NCBI GenBank assembly: GCA_026398575.1
Contig: JAPLSP010000257.1
Span: 1 to 13,700 of the forward strand
Source: Candidatus Sumerlaeota bacterium
GTDB taxonomy: Bacteria; Sumerlaeota; Sumerlaeia; JADFCT01
Direction of reading: 5' to 3'
DNA length: 13,700 bases
Positions 1-7,815 of the stretch are shown piece by piece; positions within the stretch are counted from its first letter, which is position 1; every line of letters begins with the position of its first letter. Under the pieces are notes generated by a model. That model worked only from the letters and a program-made list of their open reading frames with translations, was not told the DNA's origin and searched no databases. Both the position numbers and the translations under genes were made by a program.

Positions 1-128
1 CTTTTTTCTTTACTCTTTTGCGGGCAATCTGTTGTCAGCGCCTTTGCTTTTCCCATTGACCATCGCGGCATAGTTGTGGCCCAAAACTGGGCGGCGGGAC
101 ATGATTATTATTTCCGAGGAGGCCATTT
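1..128. other. Upstream region of the GH38 gene
   Basis: No gene is visible here. A TTGACC hexamer at 56-61 resembles a -35 box, but nothing like TATAAT lies 16-18 bases downstream, so I do not call a promoter. The only supported signal is the Shine-Dalgarno sequence at its end. Confidence 0.4.
116..122 (+). promoter_or_regulatory. Shine-Dalgarno site of the GH38 gene
   Basis: GAGGAGG lies six bases before the ATG at 129. It is a near-perfect ribosome binding site and fixes the start, because the following codons encode a signal peptide. Confidence 0.85.
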
Positions 129-3100
129 ATGAATCGAGGCATGATCGCTACTCTGGCGCAACGAGCGTTTCTGATGACGCTAGCGGCCACTTTCGCTTCT
201 GTAGCTTCCATCGCTTATGCCGCCGAAAAGGTCGTCTGGCAGATCGGCAAGCCGGACAAGAGCTACAAGGAATTTGCAGTCGCGGGCAGATACAACGATT
301 ACGCGGAAAAATTCGGGCGCAAGCCGGTGGTGTTCGAAATCGGCAAGAGCGATGCCGCGCGCGACTGGCCATACATCCAGCCCGGACCGGTGGATCACTG
401 GGCGGGCGGCGGCGCGCATCCTTTTACGATCCGCTTCAGCCTTGCCGACGAACCCAAAGGCGTTTTCACGCTGCGCATCGAATTGGTCAATACCCATTAT
501 GAGCATCCGCCGCTTTATAAAATCATGCTGAGTGGACGCTCCGGGCAGTATAAGCTGCCGCTCGGCGCCAGCGACGCTTCGCTTGCCAATCCTGCCGCGG
601 GCAAGCCGCACAAGATCGAAATCGCCCTGCCCGCCAACCTGCTCCAAAAAGGAAAGAATGAGATCACGCTAACGGGCGAAGACGGCTCGTGGGTTCTTTA
701 CGACGCCGTCACGCTTCTCAACGATCCCGACGGGCGGATGCCCGAAGCGGATATCCAGAGCCTCACCGCGACGGCGACACCGTTCTTTATCCGCGCCGAC
801 GGCAAGACCCGTCGCGCGGTGGACGTAACCGTGGCGTTGACGGCGCCCGCTCCGGATTTGTCGCTGCGCGTGGAAGCAGGCGGAGAAACCATCGAAGTCC
901 CGGTCACACAGCTTTCCGCTTTTGGCGCCGTCCGGCAGGAAGTTGGCGTGCCCGATTCGCCGAAACCGCTGGAAGTCAAAGTCATCGCTCAAGCCGGCGG
1001 CCATTCCAAAGCGACCACTGTCACCGTCGAGCCGCAACGCAAGTGGCGCATTTACGTCGCCTCCAGTTCCCATACCGACATCGGCTATACCGACATCCAG
1101 CCGAAGTGCGCGGAGCGGCACAATCAGAACCTGGACGTGGCCACCAGCCTTTGCGCGCAGTATCCGGATTTCAAATGGAACCTCGAGGTGGCGTGTCAGG
1201 CCGAGAACTACCTCGCGACGCGCCCGCAAGCGCAGCGCGAAAAATTCCTCGAACTCGCCAAAGAAGGCCGGATCGGCGTCCAGGCGCTGCACAATAACAT
1301 CCTCACGGGATTGTGCTCGCCTGAGTCGGCTTGCCGGCTGGTTTATTATGCCCATAGCCTGAAGACGCGCTACGGCATTCCATTCAAGAGCGCGATGATC
1401 AGCGACGTGCCGACGCAGGAGGCTTCGATTCCGACGATCCTCGCAAACGCCGGCATCCGCTATTTTAGCAGCGGCATCAACAACGACCGCGCCTACACCT
1501 TCACAAAGTTGCAGGACAAGTGCCCGTGCTGGTGGGAAGGCCCGGACGGCAGCCGCGTCATGATGATGTACACGCGGCAATACGCGCAGGCCAGCCAGTG
1601 GGCGTTGACGCAAAGCTTGGACGCCGCCCGCGCGCGGATTCTGGCCAATCTGGCCGCCTACGAAAAACGCGTGGATTATCCCTACGACGCAGTTTTCCTG
1701 CATGGCGCCGTCAGCGATAATCAGCCGCTGAACATCCGCATCGCCGATGTCGTCAAGTCATGGAACGAGCGCTATGAATATCCCAAGATCATCCATAGCT
1801 GCAATGCCGAGTTCTTCGAATACATCGAGAAGAACTACAGCGACAAATTGCCCGTCGTTCGCGGCAGCGCAGGAGTTTATTGGGAAGACGGCGCCGGTTC
1901 CTCCGCCTACGAAACCGCGCTCTGCCGCAATGCAAAGGAGACGGTAGGCAATGCTGAAAAACTGCTGGCAATGGCGCGGCGGCTGAAATCCGATATCGCC
2001 TATCCGGCCGAGGCGTTCTATAGCGCGTGGCGCAATTGTTTGTACTACGACGAGCATACCTGGGGCGCCCATTGTTCCATCAGCAAACCGGACAGCGACT
2101 TCACAAAAGACCAGTGGAAGATCAAGGCGCAGTTTGCCATGGACGCCGACCGCGAATCGAAAGCGCTGCTGGCTCATGCGAAGAAGGAACTCGCATCCCT
2201 GGTGAAAAGCAACGGGCCCGCCCTGGTGGTGTGCAATCCCATGAGTTGGGCGCGGACGGATGTGATGCGCGTTTCGCTTCCGGCGGGCTTTGCGATCAAC
2301 GATCCGCGCGCCGTCGCCTGCGATGACGGACAACAAGGAACGCTGTTGCTGGTCAAAGACCTGCCGCCATGCGGTTATCTCGTCTTGAAGTTGGAAAAAA
2401 GCAGCGATATATCCGCCTCTGCTCAGTCCACTCAGCCCACTGAGTCCACCCAGTCCACTCAAGGTTCAACAATTGAAAGCCGCTTCTATCGCGTCACCTT
2501 CGATCCGGCCACCGGGGCCATCAAGAGTCTCTTTGATAAAGAGATCAATCGCGAACTCGCCGATCCGAAGGCGCCCTATCGCCTCAACCAATATCTCTAC
2601 GTCGCCGGAGGCAAAGGCAGCCGCATCGTCATGAATGCCAACGGGCCACAGCCTCAACTTGCTGTTTCAGTTCCGGAAAAAGCCACATTGCGCCGCGTGA
2701 AGCTGGGGACAATCGGCGAGCGCATGACGGTTGAAACTTCGGCGCAGATGACGCCCAAGATCATCGCCGAGATCACAGTCTGGAATGACATCAAGCGCGT
2801 GGATATTGTCAACCGTCTCACAAAGACCCAGACCTACGATAAAGAAGCCGCCTATTTCGCATTTCCCTTCGCTGCGCAGAAGCCGACCTTCCGCTATGAA
2901 TGCCCGGCGGGCATCGTCAACGCCAACAAGGACATGCTTCCCGGCGCCTGCCTCGACTGGTTTTGCGTACAGCACTTCGTCGAGATCGAATCCGGCGACG
3001 CCGCCATCGCCTGGGCCACGCCCGATGCGCCGCTCGTCTGCTTCCAGGATATCAATCGCGGAAAATGGCAGACCGCCCTCCCCTTCGAAACCGGCCATCT

Positions 3101-3584
3101 TTACGCCTACGTCATGAACAACTACTGGCACACCAACTACAAAGCCGGCCAGGGCGGCGATTTCACCTTCCGCTTTTCGATCACCAGCCGCGCGAAGGCC
3201 GATAGTGCGGCCTCGGCGCGGTTCGGATGGGCGGCGGCGAATCCCCTGATGATATTGGAAACCAGCGGGAGCGCGGCGCCCGCAATCGCCAACGCTGCGA
3301 ATGCGCCCTTGCCCGCCACTGCCGCCAGTCTCATGGAGGTTGCGGAACCCAACGTCATCCTGATCGGCGCAAAGAAAGCAGAAACCGGCGACGCCCTGAT
3401 CCTGCGCCTCTGGGAAGTCACCGGCCAGGCGACAACGGCCCACATCCGCCTCGGTTCCACGCCTGCAACAAAAGCCACCGCCTGCAATCTGGTCGAAGAA
3501 CCCGCTTCCCCCCTTGAAATCAAAGACGGCGCCATCTGCGTCCCCCTCCGCGCTTCTGGCTTGGCGACGGTAATGGTTGAATGA
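129..3584 (+). CDS. Secreted GH38 alpha-mannosidase-like glycoside hydrolase with N-terminal lyase-type accessory domain
   Basis: Predicted exported enzyme of 1151 residues, probably hydrolysing alpha-mannosidic or related linkages in glycans. Residues 1-32 look like a signal peptide (basic start, hydrophobic core, AYA-A cleavage region). Residues about 35-200 resemble the beta-sandwich domain found at the end of rhamnogalacturonan lyases (VVWQIGKPDKSYKEF start), likely carbohydrate binding. The GH38 catalytic domain begins near 305: HTDIGYTD supplies the metal-binding His315 and Asp317. Asp426 in SDVPTQ is the candidate nucleophile, and DEHTWG at 641-646 carries a further conserved His. The C-terminal part (about 695-1151) is beta-rich, as in GH38 proteins, and is interrupted near 765-781 by a Gln/Ser/Thr linker encoded by a 9-bp tandem repeat. 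Substrate is not predictable. Motif-based family assignment is firm; residue roles are inferred from the family. Confidence 0.87.
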   Translation: MNRGMIATLAQRAFLMTLAATFASVASIAYAAEKVVWQIGKPDKSYKEFAVAGRYNDYAEKFGRKPVVFEIGKSDAARDWPYIQPGPVDHWAGGGAHPFTIRFSLADEPKGVFTLRIELVNTHYEHPPLYKIMLSGRSGQYKLPLGASDASLANPAAGKPHKIEIALPANLLQKGKNEITLTGEDGSWVLYDAVTLLNDPDGRMPEADIQSLTATATPFFIRADGKTRRAVDVTVALTAPAPDLSLRVEAGGETIEVPVTQLSAFGAVRQEVGVPDSPKPLEVKVIAQAGGHSKATTVTVEPQRKWRIYVASSSHTDIGYTDIQPKCAERHNQNLDVATSLCAQYPDFKWNLEVACQAENYLATRPQAQREKFLELAKEGRIGVQALHNNILTGLCSPESACRLVYYAHSLKTRYGIPFKSAMISDVPTQEASIPTILANAGIRYFSSGINNDRAYTFTKLQDKCPCWWEGPDGSRVMMMYTRQYAQASQWALTQSLDAARARILANLAAYEKRVDYPYDAVFLHGAVSDNQPLNIRIADVVKSWNERYEYPKIIHSCNAEFFEYIEKNYSDKLPVVRGSAGVYWEDGAGSSAYETALCRNAKETVGNAEKLLAMARRLKSDIAYPAEAFYSAWRNCLYYDEHTWGAHCSISKPDSDFTKDQWKIKAQFAMDADRESKALLAHAKKELASLVKSNGPALVVCNPMSWARTDVMRVSLPAGFAINDPRAVACDDGQQGTLLLVKDLPPCGYLVLKLEKSSDISASAQSTQPTESTQSTQGSTIESRFYRVTFDPATGAIKSLFDKEINRELADPKAPYRLNQYLYVAGGKGSRIVMNANGPQPQLAVSVPEKATLRRVKLGTIGERMTVETSAQMTPKIIAEITVWNDIKRVDIVNRLTKTQTYDKEAAYFAFPFAAQKPTFRYECPAGIVNANKDMLPGACLDWFCVQHFVEIESGDAAIAWATPDAPLVCFQDINRGKWQTALPFETGHLYAYVMNNYWHTNYKAGQGGDFTFRFSITSRAKADSAASARFGWAAANPLMILETSGSAAPAIANAANAPLPATAASLMEVAEPNVILIGAKKAETGDALILRLWEVTGQATTAHIRLGSTPATKATACNLVEEPASPLEIKDGAICVPLRASGLATVMVE
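2422..2457 (+). repeat. 9-bp tandem repeat inside the GH38 gene
   Basis: Four in-phase copies of a 9-bp unit (CTCAGTCCA, CTCAGCCCA, CTGAGTCCA, CCCAGTCCA). Since 9 is a multiple of three the frame is kept and the product is a QST/QPT/EST/QST linker at about residues 766-777. It sits between two beta-rich parts of the enzyme, where length change is likely tolerated. Confidence 0.85.
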
Positions 3585-3586
3585 TT

Positions 3587-3617
3587 AAAACAGGACTGTT
3601 GCCAACAGACTTGTTTT
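3587..3617 (+). terminator. Hairpin terminator after the GH38 gene
   Basis: Arms 3587-3600 and 3604-3617 pair over 14 positions with one G-T wobble and one mismatch, around a GCC loop. The stem begins with AAAA and ends with TTTT, so it could end transcription in both directions. It starts two bases after the GH38 stop codon and lies just before the DUF1016 ribosome binding site, separating the two genes. Confidence 0.7.
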
Positions 3618-3636
3618 AAGGGGAGAAACCATACAA

Positions 3637-4647
3637 ATGAGCAATGCGCTAGAGCCTTCCTTTGCTGAAATCATTGACCTTATTCGCTCCGCCCGCCAAA
3701 AAGCACTCCAAGCCGTTAATACAGTTCTTATTGATCTCTATTGGCAGGTGGGAGAGTACATCAGCCGGAAAGTTGTGTCTGAGGGCTGGGGAAACGCAGT
3801 TATTCTCCAGTTGGCTGGTTATCTGCACGAAACGCAGCCGGGGCTGCGTGGCTTCTCGGCCCCAAACCTTTGGCGCATGAAGCAGTTTTATGAGACTTAC
3901 CACCAAGATCAAAAACTCTCATCACTGCTGAGACAATTATCATGGTCAGCAAATCTACATCTGCTTTCGAAATGCAAAGCAATGCAGGAACGAGAGTTTT
4001 ATCTTCAGGCTGCAATTAACGAGCGTTGGTCTGTCCGTGATTTAGAGAAACAGATTGACAGCTGTCTGTACGAGCGCATGACGCTTTCGCCAGCAAAACT
4101 CTCAACAGCGTTGAGAGTTTTGCATCCTTCTGCAAACCAAATATTTAAGGATACATACGTCGTTGGCTTTTTGAACCTTTCGGAATTGCATTCCGAAAGC
4201 GACCTTCAAAAAGGACTTGTGATAGAGCTCAAAAAGTTCTTTTTAGAATTAGGGAAAGATTTTTGCTTTGTCGGTGAACAATACCCGCTTCAAGTTGGCA
4301 GCAAGGATTTTTTCATAGACCTGCTCTTCTTTCATCGCACGCTATCGTGCTTGGTTGCGTTTGAGCTAAAAACGGATGATTTCAAGCCGGAATATCTTGG
4401 CAAGCTTTCCTTCTATTTGGAGGCGTTGGATCGCGATGTACGCAAGCCACATGAGAATCCCAGCGTCGGCGTTCTACTATGCAAATCCAAAGACAATGAA
4501 GTTGTAGAATATGCCTTGAGCCGTACTCTGTCACCCGCACTTGTCGCCGAGTATCAGACTCGCCTTCCAGATAAAGCCCTGCTTCAACAAAAAATGCATG
4601 AATTCTATGAATTAGAGAATCAACGGGAATCGCAATGTCCGTCATGA
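3637..4647 (+). CDS. YhcG/DUF1016 family PD-(D/E)XK nuclease
   Basis: 336 residues, the usual size of YhcG-like proteins. Residues about 10-140 match the DUF1016 N-terminal helical domain ([10 protein letters not shown], then [18 protein letters not shown]). Residues about 165-325 form a restriction-endonuclease-like fold: Asp228 in FFIDLLFFH and the E-x-K pair Glu243/Lys245 in AFELKTD are the expected catalytic residues. Such proteins are putative DNA nucleases, found in many genomes and often in defence or mobile contexts; the exact role is not established. A GGGGAG at 3620-3625 precedes the ATG by 11 bases. The gene is visibly AT-richer than its neighbours, suggesting acquisition. Its last bases overlap the start of uvrB (ATGA at 4644-4647), so the two may be co-transcribed and translationally coupled. 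Confidence 0.9.
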   Translation: MSNALEPSFAEIIDLIRSARQKALQAVNTVLIDLYWQVGEYISRKVVSEGWGNAVILQLAGYLHETQPGLRGFSAPNLWRMKQFYETYHQDQKLSSLLRQLSWSANLHLLSKCKAMQEREFYLQAAINERWSVRDLEKQIDSCLYERMTLSPAKLSTALRVLHPSANQIFKDTYVVGFLNLSELHSESDLQKGLVIELKKFFLELGKDFCFVGEQYPLQVGSKDFFIDLLFFHRTLSCLVAFELKTDDFKPEYLGKLSFYLEALDRDVRKPHENPSVGVLLCKSKDNEVVEYALSRTLSPALVAEYQTRLPDKALLQQKMHEFYELENQRESQCPS

Positions 4648-6659
4648 AAACAACTCCCAGCGACCGCGTGCCGTTTGAGGTGATTTCGGAATTCAAGCCT
4701 GCGGGCGATCAGCCTCGGGCGATTGACGGCTTGGTTGATGGGCTGGCGCGCGGCGAAAAATTCCAGACGCTGCTCGGCGTCACCGGGTCGGGCAAGACGT
4801 ACACGATGGCGCAGGTGATCGCGCGCGCGCGACGGCCATCGCTCATTTTGGCGCACAATAAAATCCTCGCCGCCCAGCTCTATCGCGAGTTCAAGGATTT
4901 GCTGCCCAATAACCGCGTCGAATATTTCGTCTCATACTACGACTACTATCAGCCGGAAGCCTACATTCCGCGCACGGACACCTATATCGAGAAGGAAACT
5001 TCGATCAACGACGAGCTCGACAAGATGCGCCTGTCGGCCACGCGCTCGCTGATCGAACGGCGCGACGTCGTCATCGTCGCATCCATCTCGTGCATCTACG
5101 GTTTGGGCGCGCCCGAGGAGTTCACCGAGCAGATCATTCTCCTGCGCGAGGGGCTGTCGCTTCCGCGCCAGGATTTTTTGCGGCGGCTGGTGAGCATCCA
5201 ATACGAGCGGCACGACATGGATTTCTTCCGCGGCGCCTTTCGCGTGCGCGGCGACGCCGTGGACGTTTTTCCCGCATACGAAAGCAAGGAGGCGCTGCGC
5301 ATCGAATTCTTCGGCGACGATATCGAGGCGATCTGGACGCTGGACCCACTGACGGGAAAACGCCTCAAGCGCCTGCAAGAGGCCACGATTTTCCCGGCGA
5401 ATTTTTACGTCACAAGCCCGGAACGCCGCCAGTCGGCCATCGAAGCGATCCGCATCGAACTGCGCGAGCGGCTTCAGGAACTGCGCGCGCAAAACAAACT
5501 GGTTGAAGCGCAGCGCCTGGAGCAGCGCACGACCTACGACCTCGAGATGATGGCCGAAATGGGCGCCTGCCAGGGGATCGAGAATTATTCGCGCCACCTG
5601 ACCGGGCGCGCGCCGGGCTCGCCGCCTTACACGCTGCTGGATTTTTTTCCGGATGATTTTCTCTTCTTTGTGGACGAATGCCACGTGACGCTGCCGCAGG
5701 CGCGCGCCATGTACAAGGGCGACCGCTCGCGCAAGGAGAGCCTCGTGGAATTCGGCTTCCGCCTGCCGTCGGCGCTCGACAACCGCCCGCTGAAATACGA
5801 GGAGTTCATGAAGCGCATCGGCCAGGTGATCTTCGTATCGGCCACGCCCTCGGAATACGAACTGAAGCTGAGCGGCAAGAACGTGCACGAGCAAATCATC
5901 CGCCCCACCGGCCTGATTGATCCGCAGATTGTGGTCAAGCCCGCCAACGGACAGGTGGATGACCTGCTGGGCGAAATCCGCGACCGCGTCCAGCGCGGCC
6001 ATCGCGTGCTCGTCACGACGCTGACCAAGCGCCTGGCCGAGGATTTGACGGAGTACTATCGCGAAGTGGGCGTCAAGGTTCGCTATATGCACTCGGATAT
6101 AGACGCCATCGAGCGCACCCTGATCATTCGCGATCTGCGCGCCGGCAAGTTCGACGTCCTCATCGGCATCAACCTTCTGCGCGAGGGGCTGGATTTGCCG
6201 GAGGTGTCGCTCGTGGCGATCCTTGACGCGGACAAGGAAGGCTTTCTGCGCTCGGGCGTGTCGCTGATTCAGACGTGCGGGCGCGCGGCGCGCAACGTGG
6301 ACGGGACGGTGATTTTCTATGCGGATAAAATGACGGACTCGATGCAACACGCCATCATTGAAACCAGCCGCCGCCGCATCGCCCAGGAGGCTTACAACAA
6401 GGAGCACGGCATCACGCCGCAGACGATTCGCAAACAGATCACCGATATTCTTCAGACGACGTATGAGGCCGATTACGCGCCGATTCCCGACGTGGGCGAA
6501 AAGGAGGAATATCTGAGCGCCGAGGCCATCAAGAAGAAGATCGAGAAACTGAAAGAGGCGATGTTCAAAGCCGCTTCGGCGCTGGAATTCGAAAAGGCCG
6601 CCCAATTGCGCGACGAAGTTTTTTCGGTGGAGGAAAAATTGCGCGTGGCGGAAGCCTAG
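4635..6659 (+). CDS. uvrB: Excinuclease ABC subunit B
   Basis: Damage-verifying helicase-like subunit of nucleotide excision repair; it receives damaged DNA from UvrA and recruits UvrC. 674 residues, normal for the family. Walker A is GVTGSGKT with Lys54; the aromatic beta-hairpin that clamps damaged DNA starts at Tyr101-Tyr102 ([12 protein letters not shown]); the Walker B/helicase II box is D347-E-C-H rather than the common DESH; motif VI is QTCGRAARN at 546-554; the C-terminal UVR helix pair for UvrC contact is at about 632-670 ([13 protein letters not shown]). Two starts are possible: ATG 4635, with a short GGGAA five bases upstream, or ATG 4644, which gives a 4-base ATGA overlap with the nuclease stop. 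Both leave all domains intact. No uvrA or uvrC is in the window. Base composition returns to the GC-rich norm. Confidence 0.98.
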   Translation: MSVMKTTPSDRVPFEVISEFKPAGDQPRAIDGLVDGLARGEKFQTLLGVTGSGKTYTMAQVIARARRPSLILAHNKILAAQLYREFKDLLPNNRVEYFVSYYDYYQPEAYIPRTDTYIEKETSINDELDKMRLSATRSLIERRDVVIVASISCIYGLGAPEEFTEQIILLREGLSLPRQDFLRRLVSIQYERHDMDFFRGAFRVRGDAVDVFPAYESKEALRIEFFGDDIEAIWTLDPLTGKRLKRLQEATIFPANFYVTSPERRQSAIEAIRIELRERLQELRAQNKLVEAQRLEQRTTYDLEMMAEMGACQGIENYSRHLTGRAPGSPPYTLLDFFPDDFLFFVDECHVTLPQARAMYKGDRSRKESLVEFGFRLPSALDNRPLKYEEFMKRIGQVIFVSATPSEYELKLSGKNVHEQIIRPTGLIDPQIVVKPANGQVDDLLGEIRDRVQRGHRVLVTTLTKRLAEDLTEYYREVGVKVRYMHSDIDAIERTLIIRDLRAGKFDVLIGINLLREGLDLPEVSLVAILDADKEGFLRSGVSLIQTCGRAARNVDGTVIFYADKMTDSMQHAIIETSRRRIAQEAYNKEHGITPQTIRKQITDILQTTYEADYAPIPDVGEKEEYLSAEAIKKKIEKLKEAMFKAASALEFEKAAQLRDEVFSVEEKLRVAEA

Positions 6660-6720
6660 TCAAAGAGAATTGAAATTTTGCGCGAAATCAGGATTCCCAA
6701 TTCAGATATGATGGAGATAT

Positions 6721-6855
6721 TCATCAGCGTTCATTAGCGTTCATTAGCGGTTTCTCATCGCCGCTAAAATTGCTGATAGATGATGCTGACATTAGCTGCA
6801 TTAAAAGAAAACTGCCTACGAGCAACCGCTGATAAGCGCTAATGAACGCTAATGA
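6721..6855. repeat. Inverted repeat with 10-bp phased arms (IR1)
   Basis: Left arm 6721-6752 and right arm 6824-6855 are reverse complements at 28 of 32 positions, separated by 71 bases. Each arm consists of three consecutive 10-bp units (left: TCATCAGCGT, TCATTAGCGT, TCATTAGCGG) plus TT. The spacer holds a few degenerate relatives (GCTGAT at 6772, GCTGAC at 6785). No flanking target duplication or transposase is evident. Confidence 0.88.
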
Positions 6856-6947
6856 CAAAACAATGACTGACAAAACAAGACTTTCCTTCATCTGGCAATG
6901 CTCGTACAAACAAACAGTTATTATTTTGTCATCCATTATTTTGTCAA
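6852..6947. repeat. Inverted repeat with 15-bp phased arms (IR2)
   Basis: Left arm 6852-6878 and right arm 6921-6947 are reverse complements at 22 of 27 positions, with a 42-base spacer. Each arm contains TGACAAAA twice with a 15-bp period. The left arm begins inside the last four bases of IR1, so the two dyads form one composite of about 227 bases. Confidence 0.8.
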
Positions 6948-7074
6948 TGCATGAACAGCAGCATCCGATCGCTTGCTTGGGATGCGCCTGGCGTGAAGAC
7001 GTGAAGGCGCGAATTCCAGCGCAAATTCCCTGTTGCAGCGGGGGCGGGCAATCGGCTAGTTAATTAAATTCATA

Positions 7075-7129
7075 CCGGCTTTCGGGGTTCAGCCGGAAGG
7101 CGCGCAAATCTTCAGCGCTTTCGCGCGCC
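7075..7129 (+). promoter_or_regulatory. Two GC-rich leader hairpins before the LysM lipoprotein
   Basis: The first pairs CCGGCT (7075-7080) with AGCCGG (7091-7096) around a 10-base loop. The second pairs GGCGCGC (7099-7105) with GCGCGCC (7123-7129), extended inward by AAA/TTT past a one-base bulge. They lie two bases apart and end a few bases before the ribosome binding site AAAGGAG (7135-7141). They match no riboswitch I know. They may be an mRNA-stabilising leader, a cis-regulator, or an attenuator, though no U tract follows. Confidence 0.5.
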
Positions 7130-7150
7130 AACCGAAAGGAGACTATTTAC

Positions 7151-7807
7151 ATGTTCCCGCTCATCCGTTCGTTGGTTCTTCCCATTCTCGCTCTGACAGT
7201 CCTCATCGGGATGCTCACCGCATGCGGTCAGCAGAATCCGCTCGACACGCCTCAGATGAAAGACATGTCCGAGGGCGTCAAAGAATTGAAGGCAGAGGTC
7301 CGCATTGTTCGCAAGAACATGACCGAACTCGAGCACGACATTCAGGCAACGAATTCCGAGCTCCAGGATCTGAAAGGCGCCCCTGCCACGGCAAAACTTT
7401 CGCCGGAAGTCGTCAAAGAAATAAACGCCCTGAAAACGGAATTGGGCGCGCTGAAAACGGAAATGGACAAGATGCGGACGGAGCTGGCCAATGCGCAGAA
7501 ATCGAAAGCAGGCGGCGGCGCGACGCCTTCTGGAGAGGCCAAGTCCGACGAACGCGGGCCCAAAGCTGGCGCCTCTGGCAAGGGAAAAGAACCCAAAGAC
7601 AACAGGGATGTGAAAGAAGTCAAACCAGGCGCCAACGCCCCCGCCGCCAAAGCGGCGGGCGAATACTACTATGTGAAAAAAGGCGATACGATGGAATCGG
7701 TCGCGACGGCGCATAAGATTACCGCGGACAAACTCCGCGAAGCAAACAGCATCCCCGCCGGGAAGAACCCAACCGAAGGCGCCCGAATCTATATTCCGGC
7801 GCCGTAA
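7151..7807 (+). CDS. LysM-domain lipoprotein with coiled coil
   Basis: 218-residue predicted membrane-anchored lipoprotein. A basic/hydrophobic signal ends in the lipobox LTAC with Cys25 as lipidation site, followed by Gly26, so sorting to the outer membrane is plausible. Residues about 34-118 are charged heptad-like helices (including ALKTELGALKTEM), likely an oligomerising coiled coil. Residues about 119-170 are a flexible Gly/Ala/Pro/Lys linker. Residues 171-218 are one LysM domain (YYYVKKGDTMESVA ... IYIPAP), a peptidoglycan-binding module. It probably tethers an envelope layer to the cell wall; no catalytic domain is present. Start ATG 7151 is set by AAAGGAG nine bases upstream. The glycosyltransferase gene begins eight bases after its stop, suggesting co-transcription. 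Confidence 0.88.
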   Translation: MFPLIRSLVLPILALTVLIGMLTACGQQNPLDTPQMKDMSEGVKELKAEVRIVRKNMTELEHDIQATNSELQDLKGAPATAKLSPEVVKEINALKTELGALKTEMDKMRTELANAQKSKAGGGATPSGEAKSDERGPKAGASGKGKEPKDNRDVKEVKPGANAPAAKAAGEYYYVKKGDTMESVATAHKITADKLREANSIPAGKNPTEGARIYIPAP

Positions 7808-7815
7808 CATTTGCT

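Larger units (their letters stand above)
6660..7150. other. Gene-free interval between uvrB and the LysM lipoprotein gene
   Basis: About 490 bases without a credible gene; short open frames here run through repeats and have no recognisable product. It holds two abutting inverted repeats (6721-6855 and 6852-6947), a 12-bp near-duplication (7007-7018 and 7019-7030, 10 of 12 identical), a faint TTGCAG / TAGTTA promoter-like pair at 7033-7062, and two leader hairpins at 7075-7129. No clear terminator of uvrB is seen. Confidence 0.7.

Noticed and set aside
56..84. Promoter for the GH38 gene with TTGACC as -35
   Set aside because: No acceptable -10 hexamer at normal spacing.
4932..6605. Long minus-strand open frame (557 codons) opposite uvrB
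   Set aside because: It mirrors GC-rich codon structure of uvrB, has no recognisable domain, and the plus-strand gene is certain.
6667..6703. uvrB terminator from GAATTG (6667-6672) and CAATTC (6698-6703)
   Set aside because: Only a six-base AT-rich stem around a 25-base loop with no following T run.
6721..6947. CRISPR array
   Set aside because: Units are 10-15 bp, contiguous without spacers, and inverted relative to each other; no cas genes.
6724..7063. Short open frames on both strands in the uvrB-lipoprotein gap
   Set aside because: They translate the repeat arms, have no ribosome binding site and no recognisable motif.
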